36,259 nt of DNA, taken from Alphaproteobacteria bacterium. GTDB lineage: Bacteria; Pseudomonadota; Alphaproteobacteria; Puniceispirillales; UBA1172. The stretch is from positions 1 to 36,259 of the forward strand of contig JADHOM010000022.1 in assembly GCA_016778985.1 (NCBI GenBank). Reading direction: 5' to 3'. Position 1 is the stretch's first letter, and the number at the start of each line of letters is the position of its first letter. Below, in pieces: positions 25,649-35,019 of the stretch. The notes beneath the pieces are model-generated. The model made no database searches and was not told the origin of the DNA. It saw only the letters and a program-made list of their open reading frames with translations. Position numbers and translations under genes: made by a program.

Positions 25649-26209
25649 TTAAGACAAGATGCCAGCATTTGTGAGCATATTCCGCCAATAGGTCTCATGC
25701 CCCGAAGTGACGAGAAACCGCGCCTTTCTGTGATCATTTGTTGGCGCTCCAGTTAATGATATGAGCAGACCATGCGGCGGCAAAAATGCGCCTAATTTGC
25801 TAACCCATTCAATCACACAAATGGCATCCCCTTTGGCCGCCATTGCTTCTTCAAGACCAAACTCAAGAACGTCCTCAGGCGTATCAATGCGCCATAAATC
25901 GACATGCCAGATCATGCACAGCTCATCTTGACTTGCTTGATTAGCGTCTGGTGAGAGGCGCGGATAATGTTGGACCAGAGTATAGGTTGGGCTGGGGATA
26001 TCAGCATCAGGCTGATCACTGCGCGTCATCGCAGACCTGATCAGACCGCGCGCCAGAACAGACTTCCCTGCCCCCATCTCACCTTCTAAGCCAATCAGAT
26101 CACCTGCCTGAAGCCACGGCTCTAGCTGTTTACCTAAATCCGTGGTCGCCTGCTCATCTTCAAGATCACATTCTGCCAGACAGATATCGTATAACTGGCC
26201 TGCAATCAT
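25649..26209 (-). CDS. tsaE: tRNA t6A synthesis ATPase TsaE
   Basis: TsaE is the P-loop ATPase of the TsaBDE complex that makes N6-threonylcarbamoyladenosine at position 37 of ANN-decoding tRNAs. The 186-residue protein has Walker A GEMGAGKS (43-50), the family motif SPTYTLVQHY, HVDLWRI (the H-x-D-x-[YW]-R block) and a VIEWVSKLG segment near the C-terminus. It is longer than E. coli TsaE (153), with added residues at the N-terminus and before the HVDLWR block. It lies 3 nt after ahcY, so the two are probably one transcript. Confidence 0.92.
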   Translation of the reverse strand: MIAGQLYDICLAECDLEDEQATTDLGKQLEPWLQAGDLIGLEGEMGAGKSVLARGLIRSAMTRSDQPDADIPSPTYTLVQHYPRLSPDANQASQDELCMIWHVDLWRIDTPEDVLEFGLEEAMAAKGDAICVIEWVSKLGAFLPPHGLLISLTGAPTNDHRKARFLVTSGHETYWRNMLTNAGILS

Positions 26210-26212
26210 GGA

Positions 26213-27625
26213 TTAATATCGGTATTGATCAGATTTGAACGGCCCTTCTTGCGGCACGCCAATGTAACTTGCCTGATTATCATTCAGTTTAGTCAGTTTT
26301 GCGCCGACTTTTTCCAAGTGCAGCATGGCGACTTTTTCATCGAGATGACGCGGCAGAGTATAGACTTTATTGTCATATGCTGACGCATTATTCCACAGCT
26401 CCATCTGCGCTAGAACCTGATTAGTGAATGACGCCGACATGACAAATGATGGGTGACCAGTGGCACAACCCAGATTAACCAAGCGGCCTTTCGCCAGCAG
26501 AATCATTTTCTTGCCATCAGGGAATGTGATCTCATCAACTTGCGGTTTCACTTCATCCCATTGCATATTGCTTAGGGCATCGACCTGAATCTCATTATCA
26601 AAGTGACCAATGTTACAGACAATCGCACGGTCTTTCATATCACGCATGTGATCAACGGTAATGACGTCACGATTGCCCGTTGCTGTGACAAAAATATCAG
26701 CCTTCCTAGCGGCCTCTTCCATAGTCACCACTTCATAGCCTTCCATTGCTGCTTGCAGGGCGCAAATTGGATCAATTTCGGTTACCATGACGCGGGCACC
26801 ACCTTGGCGTAGGGATGCGGCTGATCCTTTGCCAACATCACCATATCCGCAGACTACGGCGACTTTCCCTGCCAGCATCACATCGGTTGCTCGGCGCAGG
26901 CCATCGACCAGCGATTCGCGGCACCCATAGAGGTTATCGAACTTTGATTTAGTGACGCTGTCATTGACATTGATAGCCGGGAAAGGCACGAGCCCTGCTT
27001 CTGCCATCTGATAGAGCCGCAACACCCCTGTTGTGGTTTCTTCAGACACCCCAACAATAGCATCACGTTGCCGTGTAAACCAGCCGGGGCTAGCCGCCAG
27101 CCGCTTCATAATTTGGGCTTTTAGAAACTCTTCTTCTTCGGATGCCGGATGCTCTAAAATTGTTTCACCAGCTTCGGCTCTGGCCCCTAACAGGATGTAA
27201 AGTGTCGCATCACCGCCATCGTCAAGTATCATATTAGCAACGTCACTATCCCCGTCACCATCATGACCTTTCCACTGAAAAATCTCATCAACAAAGGCCC
27301 AATAATCTTCAAGCGTTTCGCCCTTAAAGGCAAAGACCGGAATACCTCTCTCTGCTATCGCCGCCGCCGCCTGATCTTGGGTTGAATAAATATTACATGA
27401 TGACCACCGGATATCAGCGCCTAATTCAGCCAGCGTCTCAATCAACACCGCTGTTTGAATGGTCATATGCAAACAGCCTGCAATTCGCGCCCCTTTTAAC
27501 GGCTGCTGGCTCCCGAACTCCTCACGCAGAGCCATCAGGCCAGGCATTTCAGTCTGAGCGATTTCAATTTCTTTGCGACCCCAGCCAGCAAGTGAAATAT
27601 CTGCAACATGATAATCTTGTGTCAT
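26213..27625 (-). CDS. ahcY: Adenosylhomocysteinase
   Basis: This NAD-dependent enzyme splits S-adenosylhomocysteine into adenosine and homocysteine, relieving inhibition of methyltransferases. The 470-residue protein is full length, with the substrate region [30 protein letters not shown], the NAD-binding [12 protein letters not shown] and [12 protein letters not shown], and the conserved C-terminal KSDQYRY. GAGG about 8 nt before the ATG supports the start. No SAH riboswitch is seen in the 95-nt upstream gap. In many alphaproteobacteria ahcY lies near the HPr and chvGI genes, as it nearly does here. Confidence 0.97.
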   Translation of the reverse strand: MTQDYHVADISLAGWGRKEIEIAQTEMPGLMALREEFGSQQPLKGARIAGCLHMTIQTAVLIETLAELGADIRWSSCNIYSTQDQAAAAIAERGIPVFAFKGETLEDYWAFVDEIFQWKGHDGDGDSDVANMILDDGGDATLYILLGARAEAGETILEHPASEEEEFLKAQIMKRLAASPGWFTRQRDAIVGVSEETTTGVLRLYQMAEAGLVPFPAINVNDSVTKSKFDNLYGCRESLVDGLRRATDVMLAGKVAVVCGYGDVGKGSAASLRQGGARVMVTEIDPICALQAAMEGYEVVTMEEAARKADIFVTATGNRDVITVDHMRDMKDRAIVCNIGHFDNEIQVDALSNMQWDEVKPQVDEITFPDGKKMILLAKGRLVNLGCATGHPSFVMSASFTNQVLAQMELWNNASAYDNKVYTLPRHLDEKVAMLHLEKVGAKLTKLNDNQASYIGVPQEGPFKSDQYRY

Positions 27626-27720
27626 CTTTATATCCTCGTATAAACCAGACCTCTCTTAACAAAAGCAAAACAAAATTGCAACCAAAACGGAGGTTTTATG
27701 CCAAATTGATGCTGGCTTGA

Positions 27721-28638
27721 TCAAGCCTCAGATGATAATTGCAAATGTTTTATTTGAGCGTTATATGATCGAGATTTAAGATAAGCGGCAACATATTCAA
27801 CCGCATATACAGACCGGTGCTTGCCGCCCGTGCATCCGAAACTGATGGTAAATTGAGACCGCCCCTCTTGCTGATATAACGGCAAGATTAAATCGAGCTG
27901 AGCTTTCAGTTGATTCATAAATCGCTCAAAAGCGGGGTCTTCTTGAATATAATCTTGTATCACTGCATCTAGACCAGTTTTATTGGTCAGATCACTGACC
28001 CAATGTGGGTTCGTCAAAAACCGCATATCAAAGACCAGATCAGAATCACTGGGCGCGCCATGCCGATAAGAAAAGCTCTGTATCTTGATTGGCATAGGTT
28101 CTTTCGCCGTACTGCCAACCGCCAGCAATAATTGCCGGCGCAATTGCTGCGGCGCAACACCTGTCGTATCTATGATGATATCAGCAAGTTCAGCGATATC
28201 TTTCATGCGATGAATATCTTTGTCGATAGCTTTTGACAAATCAGTCTCGCCATTCATATGCATTAATGGGTGCCTGCGACGGGTTACATTAAATCGGCGA
28301 CTAAGCTCATCTTTCATTGTTGTCAGAAAGATTAACATCACTCTCTGATCTAGCCGTTTTCTGATATCGGTAATTAATGTGAGGAAGGCAACTGATGAAA
28401 ATCCAGAGGTTCTGGCATCAATTGAGACGACCAATTGCCGTTTATTGGCCTCAACCTCGCGTGAAATGAGCTGATCAAAAAGATAAAGCGGTAAGTTATC
28501 GACCGCCGTGTAACCCGCATCTTCAAGAAAATGCAGGGCGGTAGAAATGCCCGATCCAGCCAATCCGCAAACAACCACCAATGGCTTAACAAGCGGCGTA
28601 TCTTGTGCTTCAATAATATGATCTTGTGGTTGCGCCAT
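27721..28638 (-). CDS. rapZ: RapZ-family nucleotide-binding protein with altered P-loop
   Basis: RapZ (YvcJ family) has an N-terminal P-loop domain and a C-terminal RNA- and metabolite-binding domain; in E. coli it controls glmS through small RNAs. The 305-residue protein has the hallmark EDAGYTAVDNLPL and, at the C-terminal end, SFGCTGGKHRSVY. The P-loop is GLAGSGIS (25-32): the lysine of G-x4-GK-[ST] is Ile31, so ATP or GTP hydrolysis may be lost. GAGGTGA before the ATG supports the start. The gene follows chvG directly; hprK, which usually lies between them, is missing. Confidence 0.9.
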   Translation of the reverse strand: MAQPQDHIIEAQDTPLVKPLVVVCGLAGSGISTALHFLEDAGYTAVDNLPLYLFDQLISREVEANKRQLVVSIDARTSGFSSVAFLTLITDIRKRLDQRVMLIFLTTMKDELSRRFNVTRRRHPLMHMNGETDLSKAIDKDIHRMKDIAELADIIIDTTGVAPQQLRRQLLLAVGSTAKEPMPIKIQSFSYRHGAPSDSDLVFDMRFLTNPHWVSDLTNKTGLDAVIQDYIQEDPAFERFMNQLKAQLDLILPLYQQEGRSQFTISFGCTGGKHRSVYAVEYVAAYLKSRSYNAQIKHLQLSSEA

Positions 28639-28677
28639 GTCTGCTCACCTCTATCAACAGATTAAGGTCATACATGA

Positions 28678-30312
28678 CTATGTCATAGATAGATCATCAT
28701 CACCACTTGAAAGCGGTAAACTGAGCTGCAAAATCGCTCCAGTGACTTTACCCTTAGCATCTCTGATATTTTGCGCTTTTAAGGTGCCACCATGGGCAGT
28801 GGCTATTTTTAGCGAAATTGACAGCCCAAGCCCGGAATGTTGGCCAAAGCTCTCATCAACAGGGCGTTCCGAATAAAAGCGATCAAAAATGGCTTCTAAT
28901 TTATTTTCTGGCATCCCAGGCCCTTGATCTGCCACCGTCACCAGCGCCTTGTCTTGGACTTTTGAAATAGTAAAATTGATCTCTCCTGCGGCTGGACTAA
29001 AGCTGGCGGCGTTACTTAACAGGTTGTCTAATATTTGGACAATTCGGTCGACCGCCACGCGAACTAATATCGGGGCTTCGGCTGTATTGACTGATAAGCT
29101 GACATGATCAAAAGCAAATCGCCGCGACCGCACAAACTCCTCCACCAAATGATTTAAGTTAATGGTTTCGTATTCAGCGACTGTCATATCGTTATCAATC
29201 CGGCTAGCCGCAGAAATATCGGTGATCAAGCGATCAAGACGGATAACATCAGCGTGGATAACCTCAAGCAGACGCTTTTGCTGGTCAGGGTCTTTTATCC
29301 GCTCAAAGGTTTCCACCGCACTTTTGAGCGAGGTCAGGGGGTTTTTAATCTCATGCGCAACATCTGCTGCAAATCCGGCAGTGGCGACCGCTCTTTCCTG
29401 TAATTCTCTAGTCATTAATGTGATATCGCGTGCCAGTTCACCAATTTCATCACTTCGATTAGTCAATTTTGGCAAATCAATCTGTTTCGCATTCGCCACT
29501 CTTACTTGATCGGCAGCCTTGGCTAATTGGCTGATCGGGCGCGTAATTGAGCGGGAAAAATAGGTGGCGATTAAAATTGTCGCAAACAGTACACCGACAG
29601 AAATTTGAAAAAACGAATACTGAACTGCCGCGACATCGCCTTCAATCTGTTCGCCTGACGCAGTCAGCAATAAGGCGCCTCTGACCACGCGCAGATTACG
29701 AATAGGGACAGCAACCCCTATCATCACTTGCCCCGATTTATCACGGCCTATGAATGACGCGGCTTCCCCTGATAGCGCTTGCGATACGCCAAGATAGTCG
29801 GCGGCTTGATCAGATTGTGTTTCTTTAATGAGAGGATAGTCTGTCTTGCTTGACATATGTGAGGACATATAGCTAACACCGTCGCGCAACCATGTCAGGA
29901 CAGTGTCGGTCATGCCTTGATCTTTTTTTCTGTCTACCGTTGTTGTGATGATACTTTGCGGCGCCGCCAGGCCAGTGGCACTAAAGCTATCAAGAATGAG
30001 ACTACCATTCGGTTGAAAGACCCGAATACGCGCATCAGGGATACTTGCGATTAATTGCGCCACTTGCCGCATCGTAACTGGTGACATTTCACTCTGCGCC
30101 AGTTGGGAGTATTCAGCATCAGTCAAGCCGATTGTCTGCGCCAGCGTTTCCCCTTGCCGTTCCAAAGCCATCAATTCAGCCGTGAAAACAGTCTCTCTGT
30201 ATTGATCAACATAAAACAAGCCAAGCAAAAAGGCGCCAACAGGGAATATGGCCACCGCAATGATGCGGAAGCCTAGTGATATCCGCATAGACCGATAAAA
30301 TTTATTGCTCAA
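28678..30312 (-). CDS. chvG: ChvG-family sensor histidine kinase
   Basis: ChvG (ExoS) is the sensor of the envelope- and acid-responsive ChvG-ChvI system of alphaproteobacteria. This 544-residue protein has a first membrane helix (about 14-35), a periplasmic sensor region (about 36-232), a second helix (about 233-252), a HAMP domain starting at SRSITRPI, the dimerisation motif [11 protein letters not shown] with His320, and a HATPase with [17 protein letters not shown] and HSGLGLSI. The start is uncertain: the TTG at 30312 overlaps chvI by 11 nt, and an ATG at 30288 is possible. In rhizobia a periplasmic ExoR holds the sensor off. No ExoR is in the window. Confidence 0.92.
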   Translation of the reverse strand: MSNKFYRSMRISLGFRIIAVAIFPVGAFLLGLFYVDQYRETVFTAELMALERQGETLAQTIGLTDAEYSQLAQSEMSPVTMRQVAQLIASIPDARIRVFQPNGSLILDSFSATGLAAPQSIITTTVDRKKDQGMTDTVLTWLRDGVSYMSSHMSSKTDYPLIKETQSDQAADYLGVSQALSGEAASFIGRDKSGQVMIGVAVPIRNLRVVRGALLLTASGEQIEGDVAAVQYSFFQISVGVLFATILIATYFSRSITRPISQLAKAADQVRVANAKQIDLPKLTNRSDEIGELARDITLMTRELQERAVATAGFAADVAHEIKNPLTSLKSAVETFERIKDPDQQKRLLEVIHADVIRLDRLITDISAASRIDNDMTVAEYETINLNHLVEEFVRSRRFAFDHVSLSVNTAEAPILVRVAVDRIVQILDNLLSNAASFSPAAGEINFTISKVQDKALVTVADQGPGMPENKLEAIFDRFYSERPVDESFGQHSGLGLSISLKIATAHGGTLKAQNIRDAKGKVTGAILQLSLPLSSGDDDLSMT

Positions 30313-30991
30313 GATATTTATAGCCTACCCCGTAAAGCGTTTCAATCTGATCAAATGTATAGTCAACTTCACGAAACTTGCGGCGTAATCGTTTGATATG
30401 GCTGTCAATCGTGCGATCATCCAGATAGACATTTTCGCCATAAGCCGCATCAAGCAACTGATCTCTATTTTTAACAATGCCGGGGCGGCGCACCAATGCT
30501 GATAGAATCAAAAACTCCGTCACTGTCAATTTGACATCCTTATCTTTCCATTTGCAGGAATGGCGATCTGGGTCTAGCACCATATTACCCAGAACGATCA
30601 TTTGATCACTAGAAGAGGCAGCAGACTGATCGACACGGCGCAAAATCGCGCGCACCCTTTCGAGCAAAAGCCGTTGCGAAAATGGCTTCGTTATATAGTC
30701 ATCTGCGCCCATGCGAAGCCCCAATGCTTCATCAAGCTCATCATCTTTACTGGTCAGGAAAATAACAGGCATTTTGCTGATGTTACGAATGTTCTGTAAC
30801 AATTCCATACCGTCCATGCGCGGCATCTTAATATCCAAAATTGCCAAATCTGGTGGCCGGCGTTTCAAGCCAATCAGTCCCTGTTCACCATCGGAATAGG
30901 TATCAACCTCATACCCTTCGGATTCAAGTAATAAGGATACTGATGTGATAATATTCTGGTCATCATCTACTAATGCTATTTTGGAAGCCAT
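30302..30991 (-). CDS. chvI: ChvI-family response regulator
   Basis: ChvI is the DNA-binding partner of ChvG and controls envelope, exopolysaccharide and acid-response genes in rhizobia. The 229-residue protein has an OmpR-type receiver, with acidic pocket DDD near residue 9-11, phosphoacceptor Asp53 in AILDIKM and Lys in YITKPF, and a winged-helix output domain with [14 protein letters not shown]. An ATG 33 bp upstream (31024) and one at 31000 are in frame, but the GGAGG site lies directly against the 31000 codon and 9 nt before 30991, so 30991 is the better start. chvI leads a chvI-chvG-rapZ unit. Confidence 0.93.
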   Translation of the reverse strand: MASKIALVDDDQNIITSVSLLLESEGYEVDTYSDGEQGLIGLKRRPPDLAILDIKMPRMDGMELLQNIRNISKMPVIFLTSKDDELDEALGLRMGADDYITKPFSQRLLLERVRAILRRVDQSAASSSDQMIVLGNMVLDPDRHSCKWKDKDVKLTVTEFLILSALVRRPGIVKNRDQLLDAAYGENVYLDDRTIDSHIKRLRRKFREVDYTFDQIETLYGVGYKYLEQ

Positions 30992-31147
30992 GGCATCCAT
31001 CCTCCTTGTCATGCCTGAAAGCACATGTCATATAGTTTAAACCACTTCAACAATGGATGCTATCCCCTTGGCTAGGGCATCAGTTTGTCAACAACATGGC
31101 GAAAACATGCCTGGCTGATTAAAGCTGCCATTGGGACGGAGATAGAG

Positions 31148-31630
31148 ATGCAAGATATAACCGAAACTGAGATGAGTAGGCGGGCAAAAACGCTGTTAAT
31201 GCGTCTGGGAAAAGCCACTTTATCAACGATAGATCGGCGCCATGGCGCGCCATATGGCAGCCTAGTTCTGATGGCGAGATGTCAATCCAATATGCCGCTT
31301 CTGCTGTTATCTGATCTGGCTGATCACACACAGAACCTGCTGGCTGATGCGCGAGTCTCGCTGATGCTGGATGGAACCGGTAGCGCCGATAATGGTCATA
31401 AAGCCATGACAGGTGAGCGTCTGACGATTATGGGGAATATTGAAAAAGGCGATAAAGACGATCTGCTTGCAGCCTTCCTCAGGGTGCATCCTGAGGCTGA
31501 ATTATATGCTGGATTTACCGATTTCAATTGCTATCGGGTGATCCCGGCGCGATTTCACCTAGTCGCTGGGTTTGGCCGCATCATGTGGCTTGAGGCTGAT
31601 CAGGTGATGTCAGCTGATACCATATCTTAA
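31148..31630 (+). CDS. HugZ-like split-barrel flavin/heme-type protein
   Basis: This 160-residue protein matches the pyridoxamine-phosphate-oxidase-like split barrel of the HugZ family: a helical N-terminus with RAKTLLMRLGKATLSTI, the strand APYGSLVLMA, LLLLSDLADHTQNL, the loop RVSLMLDG, and FNCYRVIPARFHLVAGFGR. Relatives bind FMN or break down heme for iron use. This copy lacks the second HugZ domain. Cofactor and role here are not shown. The ATG at 31148 follows GGAG by 7 nt. An upstream TTG at 31085 would add 21 residues without support. It is divergent from chvI and ends 7 bp from the end of polA. Confidence 0.75.
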   Translation: MQDITETEMSRRAKTLLMRLGKATLSTIDRRHGAPYGSLVLMARCQSNMPLLLLSDLADHTQNLLADARVSLMLDGTGSADNGHKAMTGERLTIMGNIEKGDKDDLLAAFLRVHPEAELYAGFTDFNCYRVIPARFHLVAGFGRIMWLEADQVMSADTIS

Positions 31631-31637
31631 GGCTAAG

Positions 31638-34526
31638 TTAATGCACTTCATCCCATGATAGACCTGATGATGCGTCAACAACCAACGGCACCGATAAATC
31701 CAATGTAGGCTCGGCGGCTTTTTCCATGACGCCTGTTATCAACGCCATGACTTCATCCGCCTGATCAGACGGACATTCAAAAATCAATTCATCATGGACT
31801 TGCAAAAGCATTTTTGCATCAAGGCCCGATGCTAAAATAGCAGCCGGCATTCGCACCATAGCTTGCTTTATAATATCGGCGGCGGTGCCTTGTATTGGGG
31901 CGTTAATGGCTTGCCTTTCAGCAAAGCCGCGCTGTGCCTGATTAGCCGATGTAATACCATTTATGTAAAGCCGCCGGCCAAACAATGTTTCCACATAGCC
32001 TTGTTCATGGGCGCCAAGTTTGGTTGCATCCATATAGGTTTTAATCCCTGGGAAGCGTTCAAAATACGCCTCAATATAGTCTCGCGCTTCACGCTGAGGG
32101 ACATGCAATTGCCGCCCTAACCCGAAAGCTGAAATCCCGTAAATGATGCCAAAATTAATCGCTTTCGCTCGGCGTCTTGTCTCACTAGTCATTTGATCTA
32201 GCGGCACATCAAAGACTTCCGATGCTGTCTGGGCATGAATATCGACCCCCTGCCGGAACGCATTGATCATGCTTTCCTCTTTGGCGATATGGGCAACTAG
32301 ACGCAATTCAATCTGTGAATAATCAGCCGAAATAAGCTTATGGTCAGGCGCCGACACAAAAGCTGTACGGATACGCCGACCTTCGGGCGTGCGAATAGGA
32401 ATATTCTGTATATTTGGATCACTAGACGACAACCGCCCGGTCGATGCCCCAACCATGGAAAATGAGGTATGGACACGCTTACTGTCGGGATGAATGGCAG
32501 AAACCAAGGCATCAGCATAAGTCGATTTGAGCTTAGCCAATTGCCGCCAATCAAGCACTTTTTCAGCAATCTCAACCCCTGATGCGGCTAAGTCTTCTAG
32601 AATATCTGCGCCTGTCGACCACGCCCCCGTTTTTGATTTTTTACCGCCTTGCAAGGCCATTGTATCAAATAGTATCTCTCCCAATTGTTTAGGTGAGCCA
32701 ATGTTAAATGCTGTCCCTGCCATCGCATGGATCTCTTGCTCTAGCGTAATTAGCCTGTCAGCAAACTCATGGCTGATATTGGCGAGGCGGCTGGCATCAA
32801 CCTTAATTCCGGCTATTTCCATATCGACCAAAATGGGGATTAATGGGCGTTCCAAGCGTTCATACACGCGCGTTTTATGTTCTGTGACTAATCGCGGTTT
32901 CAAGATTTGCCACAAGCGCAAAGTCATATCAGCATCTTCGGCCGCATAATCGCATGCCTCATCAGGGCTAACTTCATCAAACCGCCGTTTCTTTGCCCCT
33001 TTGCCGCAAATATCCGTATAGGAAATCATCGTATGGCTCAGATGATGCGCCACCAGATCATCAAGCTTATGGCCGATACCAGTGCCAGCATCTAAGACAA
33101 AAGATAAGCACATCGTATCATCAACAGGGTGCAATCTGACCGCCCCATTTACCGGCCGCGAGAAGACATGATCATCATATTTCAGATTATGGCCAATTTT
33201 CAAAATATGCGGGGCTTCTAACACAGGTTTGAGGATATCCATCACCGCATCAAGTGACATTTGATCAGGTAATAATCCAATATTGCTAGTGCCTTGTGAA
33301 TCTGCATTATTGTCACCTTGCGTATCTATATCGGCGCCGAGATCAAAATCCAGCTGGCCTTGGCTTTCTGTATTGACGCCGCGATGGCGGATCGGGATAT
33401 AGGCCGCCTGACCGGGATCGGTAGCAATGGCAATGCCGACAAGCAAGGCTGTTGAAGAATTGAGCGACGTTGTTTCTGTATCCACCGCCATGATACCCGT
33501 GGCTTCAATGCGTTCTACCCAATTCTTGAGCTGATCGGGAGTGTTAATCAGCTCATATTCAGCGGCTTCGATAACAACAGGAGTTGGAGCAGCAGAGGCA
33601 GAGTTAGGGGCAGAGTTAGGGGCAGATGATATATCGCTTTTACCATTCGCGCCCGCAGATGGCTGGCCAACTTGACCAGATGATATGCGGCTAATCAGGC
33701 GATTAAACTCTTGCGCTTTCAGAAAGCTAAGCATTTTATCCATATCATAAGGCCGGCGGGCAAGATCGTTAAGGGCAATCGGTAATGGCACATCATCACG
33801 CAAAGCTACAAGCTGGCGTGAAATCCGCGCCTGTTCGGCATAAGTGATCAGGCTTTCGCGGCGTTTTGGCTGTTTAATCTCTTCGGCACGCGCCAACAAG
33901 CTATCCAAATCACCGAAATTGTTAATCAGTTCCGCCGCCGTTTTGACGCCAATGCCAGGAACCCCCGGGACATTATCGGTTGAATCCCCTGCCAGTGATT
34001 GCACATCAACAACCTTATCCGGATTAACGCCAAACTTTTCCATGACTTCGGGCGCGCCAATGCGTTTTTGTTTCATCGGGTCAAGCATGGAGACATGGGG
34101 GCGGATTAATTGCATCAAATCTTTATCAGACGATACAATAACGACATCCAAATCTTTGCCCTCAGCCTCTTGCGCATAAGTAGCGATCAGATCATCTGCC
34201 TCAAATCCTTCTAATTCAGCAACAGGCAGATTAAGCGCTTCGGCGGCAACTCTGATCAAGGGGAATTGAGGAATTAGTTCTTCGGGGGCTTCCGACCGGT
34301 TAGCTTTATATTCAGGATAGATGTCATTGCGAAATGTCTTTCGCGCTTGATCAAGCACCACAACAACATGATCAGGATTAAGATCATCCAGCAATTTCAT
34401 GACCATGCTGGTAAAGCCAAACACCGCATTGACCGGAGTGCCGTCACCACGTGTCATCGGCGGCAATGCAAAAAATGCCCGAAAGATATAGGCTGAGCCG
34501 TCAATCAGAAGCAGCTGATGGCTCAT
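31638..34526 (-). CDS. polA: DNA polymerase I
   Basis: Pol I fills gaps and removes RNA primers. The 962-residue protein has all three domains. The 5'-nuclease (about 1-285) shows IDGSAYIFRAFFA, EGFEADDLIA and GDSTDNVPGV. The 3'-5' exonuclease looks active: DTETT with Asp349 and Glu351, GHNLKYD, VDDT and YAAEDAD. The polymerase domain has motif A DYSQIELRL, motif B RRRAKAINFGIIYG and motif C QVHDELIFE. A low-complexity linker (about 285-315, Ser/Ala/Pro/Asn) and a second Gln/Asp/Asn-rich insert in the exonuclease domain (about 384-415) are extra. It is downstream of the zinc finger gene by 3 nt. Confidence 0.97.
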   Translation of the reverse strand: MSHQLLLIDGSAYIFRAFFALPPMTRGDGTPVNAVFGFTSMVMKLLDDLNPDHVVVVLDQARKTFRNDIYPEYKANRSEAPEELIPQFPLIRVAAEALNLPVAELEGFEADDLIATYAQEAEGKDLDVVIVSSDKDLMQLIRPHVSMLDPMKQKRIGAPEVMEKFGVNPDKVVDVQSLAGDSTDNVPGVPGIGVKTAAELINNFGDLDSLLARAEEIKQPKRRESLITYAEQARISRQLVALRDDVPLPIALNDLARRPYDMDKMLSFLKAQEFNRLISRISSGQVGQPSAGANGKSDISSAPNSAPNSASAAPTPVVIEAAEYELINTPDQLKNWVERIEATGIMAVDTETTSLNSSTALLVGIAIATDPGQAAYIPIRHRGVNTESQGQLDFDLGADIDTQGDNNADSQGTSNIGLLPDQMSLDAVMDILKPVLEAPHILKIGHNLKYDDHVFSRPVNGAVRLHPVDDTMCLSFVLDAGTGIGHKLDDLVAHHLSHTMISYTDICGKGAKKRRFDEVSPDEACDYAAEDADMTLRLWQILKPRLVTEHKTRVYERLERPLIPILVDMEIAGIKVDASRLANISHEFADRLITLEQEIHAMAGTAFNIGSPKQLGEILFDTMALQGGKKSKTGAWSTGADILEDLAASGVEIAEKVLDWRQLAKLKSTYADALVSAIHPDSKRVHTSFSMVGASTGRLSSSDPNIQNIPIRTPEGRRIRTAFVSAPDHKLISADYSQIELRLVAHIAKEESMINAFRQGVDIHAQTASEVFDVPLDQMTSETRRRAKAINFGIIYGISAFGLGRQLHVPQREARDYIEAYFERFPGIKTYMDATKLGAHEQGYVETLFGRRLYINGITSANQAQRGFAERQAINAPIQGTAADIIKQAMVRMPAAILASGLDAKMLLQVHDELIFECPSDQADEVMALITGVMEKAAEPTLDLSVPLVVDASSGLSWDEVH

Positions 34527-34529
34527 CCC

Positions 34530-34799
34530 CTATGCCTCGTGCTCGTGCTCATGCTCATGCTCATGCTCATCACCTTTATCCTCAACATAAAGCCGCGAAC
34601 AATAAGGGCATCGCACTTGCCGTGTTGCTTCATCAAGGGTTAGCCAAACGCGCGGATGCCCTAGCGCACCACCAACGCCATCACAGGCTACCCGAACACC
34701 TGTCACCGGGAAAGGTGTCTGCATTTCCGCTGTATTTGGTTGCGGATGTGCTGGGGCGAGATGCTGTTCCGTTTTTGCTACAAGATTTGTTTTCGTCAT
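34530..34799 (-). CDS. zf-CHCC zinc finger protein with His-Glu tail
   Basis: This 89-residue protein carries a zf-CHCC domain like the NDUFS6 accessory subunit of complex I: VACDG, GHPRVWLTL and CPYCSR supply the Cys, His, Cys, Cys ligands. The NDUFS6-like family in alphaproteobacteria can associate with complex I or act alone; no nuo genes are near. The C-terminus ends in five His-Glu pairs, encoded by a degenerate GCTCAT/GCTCGT hexamer repeat, which may bind zinc. The start has AAGGGTG about 4 nt upstream. It precedes polA and probably shares its transcript. Confidence 0.82.
   Translation of the reverse strand: MTKTNLVAKTEQHLAPAHPQPNTAEMQTPFPVTGVRVACDGVGGALGHPRVWLTLDEATRQVRCPYCSRLYVEDKGDEHEHEHEHEHEA
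34536..34570. repeat. Hexanucleotide repeat coding the His-Glu tail
   Basis: On the plus strand CTCGTG and CTCATG hexamers follow each other about five times, with only silent His-codon variation. It encodes the alternating His-Glu tail of the zf-CHCC protein and may vary in copy number between strains. Confidence 0.8.
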
Positions 34800-35019
34800 T
34801 TTGCACCCTTATCATTGCCATATTATTGCATAAATCATGCGTTCTTCGCCTGCCTGATAGGTTAGCATGTTTCCTCTCAGACAACAGTGAAAAAACAGCG
34901 CACATTTATAGATTATAAATCTGGGCTTATATCAAATCGGCTCTATTAGGCTTGTATCACGGCATAACATGACTTATCTCTAAGCCTGACTTTTAAGCCT
35001 GATTTTATGTGAGGAAAAT

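Noticed and set aside
27626-27720. SAH or SAM riboswitch before ahcY
   Set aside because: The conserved core of these riboswitches is not present, and the spacer has only weak 4-5 bp pairings.
31085-31147. TTG start for the HugZ-like protein
   Set aside because: It has no ribosome site, while the ATG at 31148 is preceded by GGAG at a good distance.
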